From Armatimonadota bacterium (GTDB lineage Bacteria > Armatimonadota > UBA5829 > DTJY01), in the NCBI GenBank assembly GCA_017993055.1, contig JAGONM010000003.1, positions 1 through 64,000 on the forward strand: DNA of 64,000 bases. Direction: 5' to 3'. Shown piece by piece: positions 33,539-42,674 of this stretch. The first letter of the stretch is position 1; each line of letters begins with the position of its first letter. The notes below the pieces were generated by a model that saw nothing but the letters and a program-made list of their open reading frames with translations, ran no database searches and was not told the DNA's origin. A program made the position numbers and the translations under genes.

Positions 33539-34588
33539 ATGACCAGGTTGTTCCGATTCCTCGCCGCGCCTCTGGCGATAGTGCTTCTTGCGGTCGGATG
33601 CTCCAAACCGCCTCCACAGCAGAGCGCAGAAACGACCGGCAAGATCAGGGCCGCCGTTGTGACCGACACGGGCGGGATCGGCGACCGCTCGTTCAACGCC
33701 ATGGCCTGGTCGGGCGTTCAGCGTGCCGGCAAGGAACTCGGCATCGGCGCAAAGTTCCTCGAGTCGAAGGAGCAGGCCGACTACGCGATCAACCTCAGCC
33801 GCTGTGCGCAGCAGGGCTACGACGTCGTATTTGCGGTCGGCTTCCTAATGGAAGACGCGCTGGCCAAGGTTGCGCCGAAGTACCCGAATACGAAGTTTGT
33901 CATCATCGACGGCAGCGCTCCCAAAGCCGCCAATACCGCCTCTCTGAAGTTCCGGGAGGAGGAGGGCTGCTTCCTCGCCGGCGCGCTCGCGGGTATCGTT
34001 TCGAAGAGCGGCAAGATCGGCTTCGTCGGCGGTATGGAAGTCCCGCTGATCAAACGGTTCGAGTCGGGCTACAAGGCCGGGGCCCAGACCGTCCGCCCGG
34101 ATGGGGTGGTGCTGGTCGCGTATACCGGCAAGTGGGACGACCCGGCGAAAGGCAAGGAACTCGCGCTCGCGCAGTTCAGCCAGGGCGCGGACATCATCTT
34201 CCACGCGTCCGGCTCGTGCGGGCTCGGGGTAATCGAGGCGGCGAAACAGAAAGGCAAGGGCTTCTATGCGATCGGCGTGGATGCCGACCAGGACTATATC
34301 GCGCCCGGGCGGGTCCTCACCAGCATGATGAAGCGCGTCGATAACGCTGTCTACGCCATCTGCAAGGACGCCGCGAAGGGCAAGTTCGTCTCCGGCGATC
34401 ACAGCTTCGGCTTGAAAGACGGCGGTGTCGGACTCAGCCCGATGAAGTACACGAGGCAGTACGTCTCTGACGGCGGGATGAAGCAGGTTGAACTACTGAA
34501 ACGGCTTGTGATCGAAGGGAAGGTCAGACCCCCGAAGACGCCGGACGAGCTGCGAACCTTCAAACCGGCCGGGCTGGTGATGGACTAA
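33539..34588 (+). CDS. BMP family lipoprotein (nucleoside/basic membrane protein-type binding protein)
   Basis: A 349-residue exported lipoprotein with signal peptide and lipobox 'LLAVGC' (Cys near residue 21), then the BMP fold: 'AAVVTDTGGIGDRSFNAMAWSG', 'YDVVFAVGFLMEDAL', 'GFVGGMEVPLIKRFESGYKAGA' and 'GVDADQDYIAPG'. Family members (BmpA, PnrA) bind purine nucleosides for ABC import; other ligands are possible. ATG 33539 follows AGGTGAT; the upstream frame is not coding-like. No permease or ATPase genes are adjacent, so partners must be encoded elsewhere. Confidence 0.88.
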   Translation: MTRLFRFLAAPLAIVLLAVGCSKPPPQQSAETTGKIRAAVVTDTGGIGDRSFNAMAWSGVQRAGKELGIGAKFLESKEQADYAINLSRCAQQGYDVVFAVGFLMEDALAKVAPKYPNTKFVIIDGSAPKAANTASLKFREEEGCFLAGALAGIVSKSGKIGFVGGMEVPLIKRFESGYKAGAQTVRPDGVVLVAYTGKWDDPAKGKELALAQFSQGADIIFHASGSCGLGVIEAAKQKGKGFYAIGVDADQDYIAPGRVLTSMMKRVDNAVYAICKDAAKGKFVSGDHSFGLKDGGVGLSPMKYTRQYVSDGGMKQVELLKRLVIEGKVRPPKTPDELRTFKPAGLVMD

Positions 34589-34624
34589 TCGGGGTCTGAC
34601 CTGTCCGACGAAAGAGATCGAACA

Positions 34625-35725
34625 ATGAAACGCATCACTCTCGCCACACTGATGGCCCTGACATGCGTCGCGCCCGTCCTGGCCGTCGGTAAGTCGCCGG
34701 GGAAGGTCGGCGCATACGTGTTTCTTGCCCGCACGCACTCGCCGGATGCCCAAAGCCTGCGGGCGCTCGTCAACGAGGCCGCCGATGCGGGGATTCAGTT
34801 CCTCATGCCGTACGCGCGCACGACCGAGGGGTACGCGTTCTACGACAGCAGGATTATGCCGCAGATTCCCAGGCCCTACGATGCGCTTGAGGTCGTCATC
34901 GAGGCCGCCCACGCTCGAGGTATGGAGGTTCACCCCTGGTTCGTAGTCACGGCCGACGGCTACAACGAGATGTCCCCGATCCTGCAGCAGCACCCGGACT
35001 GGTGCATGGTCGACGTCAACGGCAAGCGGGTAGGGTGGATCGATCCGTCGTCCCCCGAGGCCCGACAGCACGTGGTCTCGGTCCTCAAGGAGATCGCTGC
35101 CAACTACGACATAGACGGCATCAACCTCGACTACCTGCGCTACGCGACTCCCGGCAGGTACTGCTTCTGCGAGCGGTGCACGAATGCCTTCGAGCAGCGG
35201 TTTCACCTCGATGCCAAGGCCGCGAACAGCGCCGAGCCGGGATCGCGCGACTGGGCGAAGTGGCGCCTCTTCAGGTTCCGTCAGACGAACCAGTTCATGC
35301 GCGAACTCCGTGCTGGTCTGAGAGAGGTCAAACCCGAGGCCACGATGAGTGCGTACGTCTGGGGAGCGCAGACCTACGGCAAGGGCTACAATATCTGCCA
35401 GGACTGGAAGACCTGGATGGACGAGGGACAGCTCGACTGGGTCAATCCGATGGGCTACTACGACATTCCGCGCGAGTACCTCGCGGCGGCGCGGTGGAAC
35501 CGCGAACTGGCGGCCGACATCCCGATGCACGTGACGCTGACCCGGTACTTCAGGCGCGACCCGCAGAAGTCGCTGGAGACCGCGAAGACCCAGATCCGGG
35601 ACGCGATGAAACTCGGGGCCGACGGCGTCGTCCTCTTCCACGTGGAGGGGTTCCGCCCGATGCTGAAGGACCTCTCTCCGCTACTCCACGATGTGGCATC
35701 CGGCAAGCTCGACCGCAGGCCGTGA
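34625..35725 (+). CDS. Secreted glycosidase-like protein, GHL10/UPF0748 family
   Basis: A 366-residue protein with a signal peptide (cleavage near 'APVLA'). The body is a TIM-barrel of the glycosyl-hydrolase-like 10 family: 'ADAGIQFLMPYART', 'HARGMEVHPWFVV', 'WIDPSSPEARQHVVSVLKEI' and the signature 'DIDGINLDYLRY' near residue 160 with candidate catalytic Asp. Members are thought to act on polysaccharide or cell-wall glycans; activity is mostly unproven. It is 36 bases after the BMP lipoprotein on the same strand and abuts the selB stop codon on the other strand. Confidence 0.82.
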   Translation: MKRITLATLMALTCVAPVLAVGKSPGKVGAYVFLARTHSPDAQSLRALVNEAADAGIQFLMPYARTTEGYAFYDSRIMPQIPRPYDALEVVIEAAHARGMEVHPWFVVTADGYNEMSPILQQHPDWCMVDVNGKRVGWIDPSSPEARQHVVSVLKEIAANYDIDGINLDYLRYATPGRYCFCERCTNAFEQRFHLDAKAANSAEPGSRDWAKWRLFRFRQTNQFMRELRAGLREVKPEATMSAYVWGAQTYGKGYNICQDWKTWMDEGQLDWVNPMGYYDIPREYLAAARWNRELAADIPMHVTLTRYFRRDPQKSLETAKTQIRDAMKLGADGVVLFHVEGFRPMLKDLSPLLHDVASGKLDRRP

Positions 35726-37621
35726 TTATCGCCCTCCGGCCACGCGTTCGTCGCCGACGCGGCGGGTGATGCGCTTCGAGTCGAAGTACTCCAAGAGCGG
35801 GACGGCGTACTTGCGGCTCGTGCCGGTGAGGTCGCGGAACTCGCTGACGGTGAGCTTCCCCTTCTCCTCGAGGAACCTGCGGACGGTCGATTCGGCCGCC
35901 GTCACCGTCGAAGCATGCAGGTACATTCCCTCGGCGATCTTCACGACCTCGCCCCGGTAGACGAGCATCTCCAGGATCTCCTTCGCCTCAGCCTGAGGGA
36001 GGCCGGTTGCGCGGAGGAACTCGTCGGCGTCCGGGACGTTCAGCCCAGCGTCAAGGAGAGTGCGCCCGAGGGAGTCTGCGGCCGACTGCTGTTTGGCCGT
36101 CAGTACCGGCTCGAAGTCCGGTAGCCGAACGGAGGTGTCGGATGTTGCGATGATTCCCCCCGACTCCAGCTGCGTGAGTACGGCGCTGAACGTGCGGTTG
36201 TCCATCCCCCTGGCGGTTGCGCCTCGGAGTTCCTCTCTTGACATGCCCGGCCGGAGCGGATGCCTGGCGTGGAAATCACTGAGCGTCGCCTTCATTCTCG
36301 ACGAATACTGCGACAGGACCGACGCGTGGATCAGCTTCCCGCCGTTGAGTGTCACGGCTCTCCCAGCGCGCCGGAGCGATTCGAGTAGGGCCTCGGGGTT
36401 CGGTATCTCGGCCTTCTTCAGCAGTTCCGGAGGCGCGATCCCCGCGACCGCCTGCTTTAGCATCTGTTCCAGAAGCTCCTCGGGCGTGCCCCTGGAGGCG
36501 GTATCCAGGGAACTGATCGTGCCCGCATCGAACCGCTTGTGCTTTCGCGCGGCCGCATCGACCACCACTCCGCCGCCGATTGTCACCATCGGGGAGTACG
36601 AGCGGATGACGAACCGGTCGCCTCTGGATACCGCCGTTGGGGTCTCGGCCCTGAACTGAGCGTAGGCGGCGTCGCCGGACTTCAACTCGTCGCGGTCGAG
36701 GAGTGTCAGTCGCCCGAGGATCTCCGCCGTCCCCGCGTGGAATCTGACACGGGCACGGTTCTTCAGAGGGTGGGGTGTCTTGCCAAGCAGGGAGATCCTT
36801 ACGTCGAGTACCGCCGACGCCTTGAGCGTGCCCGGGGTCGCGACGACGTCACCCCGGGCGAGGTCGGCGACCTCAATGCCGGCGAGGTTCACGGCGACTC
36901 TGGTCCCCGCCTCGGCCTGGTCCACCTTCTGCCCATGGACCTGTATCTGCCTCGCCCTCGATTCGAGCCCGGGCGGCAGCACCTCGACGGGGTCGCCGAC
37001 GCGGATCGTGCCGGACGCGAGGGTACCGGTGATCACGGTGCCGAAGCCGGTTAGGGTGAACACGCGGTCGATCGGGATGCGGAACGCACCCGAGGAGTCT
37101 CGCCTCTCGACGGCATCGCATGCGGTCTGAAGCGCATCGAGCAGTTCCGGCATGCCCATTCCGGTCGTGCCCGATACAGGGAGTATCGGCGCGTCCGCGA
37201 GGAATGTGTCAGCCAGTCCCGCGCGGATGTCGTCTGCGACGACGGCGAGCCACTCCTCTTCGACCAGATCGGCCTTGGTGAGCGCGATCACTCCGCGCTT
37301 CACCTCGAGGAGTTGCAGGATCTCCAGGTGCTCGGTCGTCTGGGGCATGACTGACTCATCGGCGGCGATCACCATCAGCGCAACGTCTACGCCTCCGGCT
37401 CCCGCGAGCATGTTCTTGAGGAAGCGCTCGTGGCCCGGGACGTCGACGATCCCGACCCGCTGCCCGTTGGGGAGCGTCAGGCTGGCGAACCCGAGGTCGA
37501 TCGTCATCCCGCGCTCCTGCTCTTCGCGCAGGCGATCGGTATTGATGCCGGTCAGGGCGTGGATGAGCGTCGTCTTTCCGTGATCTACGTGGCCCGCCGT
37601 GCCGACTATTATGTTCTTCAT
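35726..37621 (-). CDS. selB: Selenocysteine-specific translation elongation factor
   Basis: A 631-residue SelB. G1 motif 'GHVDHGKT' at residues 10-17, 'DVPGHE' (G3) and 'TKAD' (G4) define an EF-Tu-like GTPase; domains II-III follow, and the C-terminal half has winged-helix repeats that bind the SECIS hairpin, ending 'GTSRKYAVPLLEYFDSKRITRRVGDERV'. It delivers Sec-tRNA to UGA codons. selA, selD and the Sec tRNA are not in the window, and I saw no obvious selenoprotein here. It converges with the GHL10 gene with no gap. Confidence 0.95.
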   Translation of the reverse strand: MKNIIVGTAGHVDHGKTTLIHALTGINTDRLREEQERGMTIDLGFASLTLPNGQRVGIVDVPGHERFLKNMLAGAGGVDVALMVIAADESVMPQTTEHLEILQLLEVKRGVIALTKADLVEEEWLAVVADDIRAGLADTFLADAPILPVSGTTGMGMPELLDALQTACDAVERRDSSGAFRIPIDRVFTLTGFGTVITGTLASGTIRVGDPVEVLPPGLESRARQIQVHGQKVDQAEAGTRVAVNLAGIEVADLARGDVVATPGTLKASAVLDVRISLLGKTPHPLKNRARVRFHAGTAEILGRLTLLDRDELKSGDAAYAQFRAETPTAVSRGDRFVIRSYSPMVTIGGGVVVDAAARKHKRFDAGTISSLDTASRGTPEELLEQMLKQAVAGIAPPELLKKAEIPNPEALLESLRRAGRAVTLNGGKLIHASVLSQYSSRMKATLSDFHARHPLRPGMSREELRGATARGMDNRTFSAVLTQLESGGIIATSDTSVRLPDFEPVLTAKQQSAADSLGRTLLDAGLNVPDADEFLRATGLPQAEAKEILEMLVYRGEVVKIAEGMYLHASTVTAAESTVRRFLEEKGKLTVSEFRDLTGTSRKYAVPLLEYFDSKRITRRVGDERVAGGR

Positions 37622-37680
37622 GTTACCGCCTGACTCGTCTGACAGCTCGGACCCGTCTGGTCGCCACTACTTGCCCGCGT

Positions 37681-37710
37681 GGACAATCCCTTTCGCATTT
37701 CGGTATAATG
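37681..37710 (+). promoter_or_regulatory. Sigma-70-type promoter for the folK operon
   Basis: TGGACA, an 18-base spacer and a perfect TATAAT, about 70 bases before the folK start. It probably serves folK and the overlapping genes downstream as far as panC. Confidence 0.7.
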
Positions 37711-37781
37711 TCCATAGGCATCCCCGGATTTCGCTGACACTATACCATCTGCGGGCGTGTCAGTCGAGAGGAACTGACCAG

Positions 37782-38294
37782 TTGGCTGTCGTCTACCTAG
37801 GTCTCGGATCGAATCTTGATGACCCTAAGGCGAACCTCTGCGAGGTTGTCGAGAAGCTATCCGCTCGTCCCGACGTTAGAGTCATACGGCTCTCGTCGCT
37901 ATATCTCACGACTCCCATCGGGTTTGCGGATCAGCCGGATTTCCTCAACGCGGTAGCTGTAATCGAGACCGATCTGTCGCCGGCCGATATGCATGCGTAT
38001 GCCAGGGATGTCGAAGATCAGATGGGCCGCACCCGAAATTTTCTGTGGGGTCCGAGAGTCATAGATGTTGACCTGCTCCTCTGGGACTCTGAGGAGATAT
38101 GCACCCCGGATCTAACGATTCCGCACCCGCGGACGCTGGAACGTGCCTTCGTCCTGCAGCCGCTCTCGGAGGTTGCGCCGGACTTGGTGCTGCCAGATGG
38201 ACGAAGGGTTCAGGATGTGCTCGACCAACTCGGCGACCAGGGCGTGGTGAGACTGCCGGAGACCGACCAGTGGCAATGTACCGATATGAGGTGA
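37782..38294 (+). CDS. folK: 6-hydroxymethyl-7,8-dihydropterin pyrophosphokinase
   Basis: A 170-residue HPPK, normal length, with 'YLGLGSN' at the start, 'YLTTPIGFADQPDFLNAV', the metal-binding 'RVIDVDLLLW' and 'IPHPRTLERAFVLQPL'. It transfers pyrophosphate from ATP to the pterin in folate synthesis. The start is TTG 37782, where the conserved domain begins and GAGAGG lies ten bases upstream; the frame is open to 37599 but that part contains the promoter. It overlaps the GspF-like gene by 19 bases. Confidence 0.93.
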   Translation: MAVVYLGLGSNLDDPKANLCEVVEKLSARPDVRVIRLSSLYLTTPIGFADQPDFLNAVAVIETDLSPADMHAYARDVEDQMGRTRNFLWGPRVIDVDLLLWDSEEICTPDLTIPHPRTLERAFVLQPLSEVAPDLVLPDGRRVQDVLDQLGDQGVVRLPETDQWQCTDMR

Positions 38295-39526
38295 TTGACC
38301 GGGCCGGCAAGGTGCTGTCCGGGGTGATGAACGCATCGTCGGAGGAAGACGTGCGTCGGAATCTTTCTGCGAAGGGCTATGCCATTCGCTTGGTGATCGG
38401 TCCGCCCGCTCCCGCAATCCCTGTTCCCTGCGCGCCCAGGGCGTCGGCCCCGATGGCGAAGTTCCCTCAAAGCGCCGCGTCAGCCCCCCCGGCGGAAATC
38501 GCATCATTTCTGCGCCAAGCCCAGTCGTTTCTTCACTCGGGCGTCGGCCTCTACGATGCGATGATCCGCATGCGCGACCAGACGCGCAGTCCTGCCATGC
38601 GCCGGCTGCTTGACGCGATGGGGTGCCGAGTCCAGGCCGGCATACCGCTGAGTCAGGCGATGGGTGAGTTACCTCGGGCCTTCCCGGCCCATGTTGCCGG
38701 TGTGACCGCGGCGGGCGAGCTCGGTGGCTTTCTCCCTGCCGTGCTCGGCGAGATTGCCCTCGACTACGAGATCGAGCAGAAGTCCTCCTCGCGCTGGGTC
38801 AAGTGGACTCGAGATCTGCTGTGGATCAACTGCATCGGAGTGCTCTTCTTGGTGCCGGCGATGCCGAACCTTCCGGTGATTGCGACCGAGGGGTTCTCCG
38901 GCTATCTGCGGGCCTACGTCTCCGACGTGATGAAGTACGTCGTACCGCCTGTTGTCATAGGGCTGGTCGCGTGGGCGGCGCTGCGATCGTTCCTGCGACG
39001 AGCCGAGTCGCGCCCACTTGCGGACTCAGCGGTTCTGCGAGTCCCGTGGTTCGGACGTGCGAGCCGCGATCGGTCGCTGGCGAACTTCACGCGGATGCTC
39101 TGGAGGCTGCAGGCGGCTGGGATACTCCCGATCCAGGCGTGGGAAGCCGCTTCGAAGGCGGCGAACAACACGGTAATCGCGGCAAATCTGAGTCGCCGTG
39201 TGGCCGCTCTACGTTCGGGGGCGAAGTTGAGCGAGGCGATGTCCGAGTCCGGACTGTTCCGCGACGACGACATACGGCTGCTGGGCGCCGGTGAGGTCTC
39301 CGGGCACACAACCGATATCCTCGGCAGGATCGCGGCGCACTATGGGCACGCCGCGATGCGGTCCGCGGGCCGAGTGCAGGGACTGGGTTTGCACATAGCG
39401 GTGCTGGCGAATATCCTCGCGCTGATGGCGATCGTGCTTAGCAACATCCAGTACGTATTGAACTCGATCTCAATGGTGGAACGCGAGTTCGAGCCGATGA
39501 TATGGCTGTTTTTTCCTATAAAGTGA
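38276..39526 (+). CDS. Type II secretion/type IV pilus inner-membrane protein, GspF/PilC-like (first copy)
   Basis: A 416-residue membrane protein. It opens 'MYRYEVIDRAGKVLSGVMNASSEEDVRRNLSAKGY', the PilC/GspF N-terminus, and has two GspF domains (about residues 75-195 and 275-395, the second with 'LANFTRMLWRLQAAGILPIQAWEAA') plus three hydrophobic segments. Such proteins form the inner-membrane platform of pilus or secretion machines. ATG 38276 overlaps folK. The next gene is a second copy overlapping by 25 bases; no ATPase or pilin gene is near. Confidence 0.82.
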   Translation: MYRYEVIDRAGKVLSGVMNASSEEDVRRNLSAKGYAIRLVIGPPAPAIPVPCAPRASAPMAKFPQSAASAPPAEIASFLRQAQSFLHSGVGLYDAMIRMRDQTRSPAMRRLLDAMGCRVQAGIPLSQAMGELPRAFPAHVAGVTAAGELGGFLPAVLGEIALDYEIEQKSSSRWVKWTRDLLWINCIGVLFLVPAMPNLPVIATEGFSGYLRAYVSDVMKYVVPPVVIGLVAWAALRSFLRRAESRPLADSAVLRVPWFGRASRDRSLANFTRMLWRLQAAGILPIQAWEAASKAANNTVIAANLSRRVAALRSGAKLSEAMSESGLFRDDDIRLLGAGEVSGHTTDILGRIAAHYGHAAMRSAGRVQGLGLHIAVLANILALMAIVLSNIQYVLNSISMVEREFEPMIWLFFPIK

Positions 39527-40686
39527 AGGATGGGTCGGGCCACACTCTTACGGGGCGTCTTGAGGCCGGCAATCGGCGCGAGGCGGTGGCTTCGCTCCAG
39601 GGTATGGGTTACTGGGTGCTCGATGCGCGCGAGATCGGGGACCGTTGCCGCGGGTCGAGCAGTCCGCTCGCTCTTCTCACGCGGTGGTTCAGTACGCCGA
39701 TATTCGGAGGCGCGCCGGTCAAGGCTCTTTCCGTATACTACCGCCAACTTGCAACGATGGTGGCTGCGGGGATGAGTCTCGCGCAAGTCCTTGACTCCCT
39801 CGGACGCAAGGCGCCGACCGGGCGTCTCAGCGCGGTGTCCCGAGAGGCGGCTCGACATGTCCAGGGCGGGGGCCAACTGAGCGATGCTTTCGCCCGGCAC
39901 CCGTCGCTCTTTCCGGATATACACATCAGCCTGCTGAAAGCAGGTGAGGCGGGCGGCTCGATGGACCTGATGCTGAACCGGATTGCCGATTACCTGGAGA
40001 GGGAGCACGCCCTTCGTCAGCGGCTCCGCATGGCGACTCTGTATCCGAAGATGCTGCTGCTGGCGTTCATATTCATCCCGTCGGCCCCGAAGCTCGTGCT
40101 CTCAGGTTCAAAGGAGTATCTGGAGACCACTCTCCCGCAACTGATCGGCATCCTGCTCTGGATCGGAGTGATCTGGGTTGCCTACAGACTGCTATACCAG
40201 GTAGCCGCATTTCGATGGGCGGCCGATATGCTGAAACTCGTAGTTCCTGGAGTCGGCGCGCTCGTGAGGATGCTTGCGCTGTCGAAGTTCTACCGGGCGC
40301 TTGGCAGCCTCTACGGCGCTGGGACCAGCCCGTATCAGGCGATCGTGCGCTCGGCTGACGCCTGCGGAAATCTCTATCTCGCGAGAAGGCTTCGCGAGGC
40401 GGCTCCGGCCGTTCAGAACGGTGGCGCGTTCACCGATGCGATGCGGCATGCCGGAGTGATGCCGCCGCTGGCCCTGGATATGCTCGCGACCGGCGAGGCA
40501 ACCGGCAGCATTCCCGAAATGATGGACAAGGTCGCGGAGTTCGCTGAGAGCGAGTCCGAAGTCGGGATTCACAGGTTGACGATGATTCTCGGTGTGCTGT
40601 TGATACTCGCCGCCGGGGTCTACATAGGCATCCAGGTTGTCGGCTTCTACATACACCAGTATGCTGGAGCGCTCGAACTGACTTAG
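39502..40686 (+). CDS. Type II secretion/type IV pilus inner-membrane protein, GspF/PilC-like (second copy)
   Basis: A 394-residue protein with the same architecture as the previous gene: 'FSYKVKDGSGHTLTGRLEAGNRREAVASLQGMGY', a first GspF domain with 'YYRQLATMVAAGMSLAQVL', a second with 'KFYRALGSLYGAGTSPYQAI', and three hydrophobic stretches, the last at the C-terminus ('MILGVLLILAAGVYIGIQVV'). It starts inside the end of the first copy (25-base overlap). The two may form a heteromeric platform; this is inference. Confidence 0.85.
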   Translation: MAVFSYKVKDGSGHTLTGRLEAGNRREAVASLQGMGYWVLDAREIGDRCRGSSSPLALLTRWFSTPIFGGAPVKALSVYYRQLATMVAAGMSLAQVLDSLGRKAPTGRLSAVSREAARHVQGGGQLSDAFARHPSLFPDIHISLLKAGEAGGSMDLMLNRIADYLEREHALRQRLRMATLYPKMLLLAFIFIPSAPKLVLSGSKEYLETTLPQLIGILLWIGVIWVAYRLLYQVAAFRWAADMLKLVVPGVGALVRMLALSKFYRALGSLYGAGTSPYQAIVRSADACGNLYLARRLREAAPAVQNGGAFTDAMRHAGVMPPLALDMLATGEATGSIPEMMDKVAEFAESESEVGIHRLTMILGVLLILAAGVYIGIQVVGFYIHQYAGALELT

Positions 40687-40710
40687 ATATCAGGCTCCGG
40701 GTTTTTCGCC

Positions 40711-41865
40711 ATGGCTCTGAAGAAGACGTACTACGAGATACTGGGCGTACCGCGTGCGGCCTCTCAGGAGGTCATCAAGAAGCGGTATCGGCAGTTGGTG
40801 CGCAAGCACCATCCCGATGTCGCCGAGGACAAGCGCGCCGCTGCGGGTGCCTTCCTGGAGATCACTGAGGCCTATCAGGTACTCACGAACGCGGACCGGC
40901 GCGTCATATACGATGCCGAACTGGATCGGAACATCACGGAAGTCGCTCCCCGTCCGGCGCGGCCGCATGCGTCAGGCGCCAAGGCATCCCAGTCTGTGCG
41001 TACCCGCGCATCTGGAACCCGGCCGCGCAGTGGTCGGGGTGCCGACACGGCCAGGGTGCAGCGGCTGATCAAGCAGGCCGAATCCTCCTACAGCCGCGGT
41101 CAGCTATGGGCGGCGCTTGACGCAGCCAAGTCGGCGGCCTCGATGGATCCCAGAAACGCTCCGGCGCATGTGATTATGGGTGACGTCTATAGGATGCAGG
41201 GACGCGTTGACGAGGCCGTGTCGATGTACACCCTCGCGCTCCAGTTCGATCCGAGGAACGCCGATGCGATGGATAAGCTGGACAAGGCGATGCGTCGTAG
41301 CCGAAAGGCGCAGTCACCTGCCGCTTCCGAAGACCGCAAGCAGGTGCTCAAGACCGGGGTCGGCCTCGTCGTCGGGTCGCTCGGCACGCTCGTGCTCTTC
41401 ATGCTATACTTCTCTCCGGGCGAACCGATACCGTGGCTGAAGGATCATCTGCCCGTCGTCGGAGCCTGGACGGGGATGTTGGTCACGGCCCTGCTCGGCA
41501 TGGGTGCCTTGATCGGATTCACATTGAGCATGACGGAGAGCCTGAGGTCGCTCGACGACGAACTCGTCTTCCAGACGATCTCCGCGGGCAAGAGACTGAC
41601 CTACCCGGTCGGTCTCCTGCTCATCCTGTTCAGTCTGTTCAATTTCTATGCGGCGGTGGTGATTTACGTGCTCGGGGGTATCATCCAGGACGCGATGTCG
41701 TCCTCGGTGATGAAGTCTTTCGTGGCGACAGCTCTCGTCGTAGTAGTCGTCGCCGTGTTCTTCCCTGTGGGGGCCAGGCAGGTTCTCATCTGGGGCGGTA
41801 ACCTGGTATTCCCGGCCATGCTGCTCGGCTGGGCGCTGGGCGATATGGTAAAGCCATGGGGGTAG
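40711..41865 (+). CDS. J-domain protein with TPR region and polytopic membrane C-terminus
   Basis: A 384-residue protein. Residues 5-70 are a J-domain ('YYEILGVPRAASQEVIKKRYRQLVRKHHPDV', HPD at 34-36), which stimulates DnaK. A charged linker (residues 75-110) leads to a TPR-like pair at about 115-195 ('QAESSYSRGQLWAALDAAKSAA', 'AHVIMGDVYRMQGRVDEAVSMY'). The last 170 residues contain about five transmembrane segments. The glycine/phenylalanine and zinc-finger regions of true DnaJ are missing, so this is a membrane-bound co-chaperone of unknown client. It follows the GspF pair on the same transcript. Confidence 0.85.
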   Translation: MALKKTYYEILGVPRAASQEVIKKRYRQLVRKHHPDVAEDKRAAAGAFLEITEAYQVLTNADRRVIYDAELDRNITEVAPRPARPHASGAKASQSVRTRASGTRPRSGRGADTARVQRLIKQAESSYSRGQLWAALDAAKSAASMDPRNAPAHVIMGDVYRMQGRVDEAVSMYTLALQFDPRNADAMDKLDKAMRRSRKAQSPAASEDRKQVLKTGVGLVVGSLGTLVLFMLYFSPGEPIPWLKDHLPVVGAWTGMLVTALLGMGALIGFTLSMTESLRSLDDELVFQTISAGKRLTYPVGLLLILFSLFNFYAAVVIYVLGGIIQDAMSSSVMKSFVATALVVVVVAVFFPVGARQVLIWGGNLVFPAMLLGWALGDMVKPWG

Positions 41866-41867
41866 TG

Positions 41868-42674
41868 ATGAACGGCAAGAAGGTCACAACAAGAAGCATC
41901 GTTGAGAAGAAGGGCAGGGGAGAGAAGATCACCGCCCTCACTGCCTACGACTTCCCTACTGCCAGATTGCTCGATCAGGCAGGAGTGGATGTCGTCCTTG
42001 TCGGCGATTCTCTGGGCGAGGTCGTCCTGGGCATGGAGAGCACCCTGCCGGTCACCCTCGACATGATGATACACCATGCGACTGCCGTCAGTCGGGGGGT
42101 CGAGCGCGCGCTCGTCGTAGGCGACATGCCGTTCATGACCTATCAGATCAGCCCCGAAGAGGCGCTTCGCAACGCCGGACTCTACATGCAGGAGGCGGGC
42201 ATCCACGCAGTCAAGCTGGAGGGCGGCCGCACGGTGTCGGATGCGGTGAGGCTCATCGTGGACGCCGGCATCCCGGTGATGGGACATCTCGGATATACCC
42301 CGCAGTCAAAGTACAAGTTCGGCGGCCCGCGAATACAGGGCCGGACGCAGGCGGAGGCGGAGCGGATACTGAGCGATGCGCGGGAACTGGAGGCGGCCGG
42401 CGTGTTTGCCATCGTCCTCGAGGTGATTCCGCAGGACCTGGCGCGGGAAGTGACTGCAGCGGTGTCTGTGCCGACGATCGGGATTGGTGCGGGGCCGTAT
42501 TGCGACGGCCAGGTGCTGGTAGTGAACGATGTGATCGGCCTCACGCTGAACGGCACTCCCAGACACGCCAAGCGATATGCCGATCTCGGCTTGGCGATGA
42601 CGGCCGCTTTCACGGAGTATGTGAGAGAGGTCACGCAAGGCGTTTTCCCCGGTGAGCAAAAGGAGCCTCTGTGA
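41868..42674 (+). CDS. panB: 3-methyl-2-oxobutanoate hydroxymethyltransferase
   Basis: A 268-residue PanB that makes ketopantoate from ketoisovalerate and methylene-THF. Landmarks are 'ITALTAYDFPTARLLDQAGVDVVLVGDSLG', 'GDMPFMTYQ', 'VKLEGG' and 'GHLGYTPQS'. ATG 41868 is preferred because GGGGGT lies just upstream; an ATG at 41856 would overlap the J-domain gene. It overlaps panC by four bases (GTGA), so the two pantothenate enzymes are coupled. panD is not seen here. Confidence 0.95.
   Translation: MNGKKVTTRSIVEKKGRGEKITALTAYDFPTARLLDQAGVDVVLVGDSLGEVVLGMESTLPVTLDMMIHHATAVSRGVERALVVGDMPFMTYQISPEEALRNAGLYMQEAGIHAVKLEGGRTVSDAVRLIVDAGIPVMGHLGYTPQSKYKFGGPRIQGRTQAEAERILSDARELEAAGVFAIVLEVIPQDLAREVTAAVSVPTIGIGAGPYCDGQVLVVNDVIGLTLNGTPRHAKRYADLGLAMTAAFTEYVREVTQGVFPGEQKEPL

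Noticed and set aside
35726-37621. Selenoprotein with in-frame UGA near selB
   Set aside because: I checked the neighbouring genes for truncation at UGA followed by a conserved continuation and saw none.
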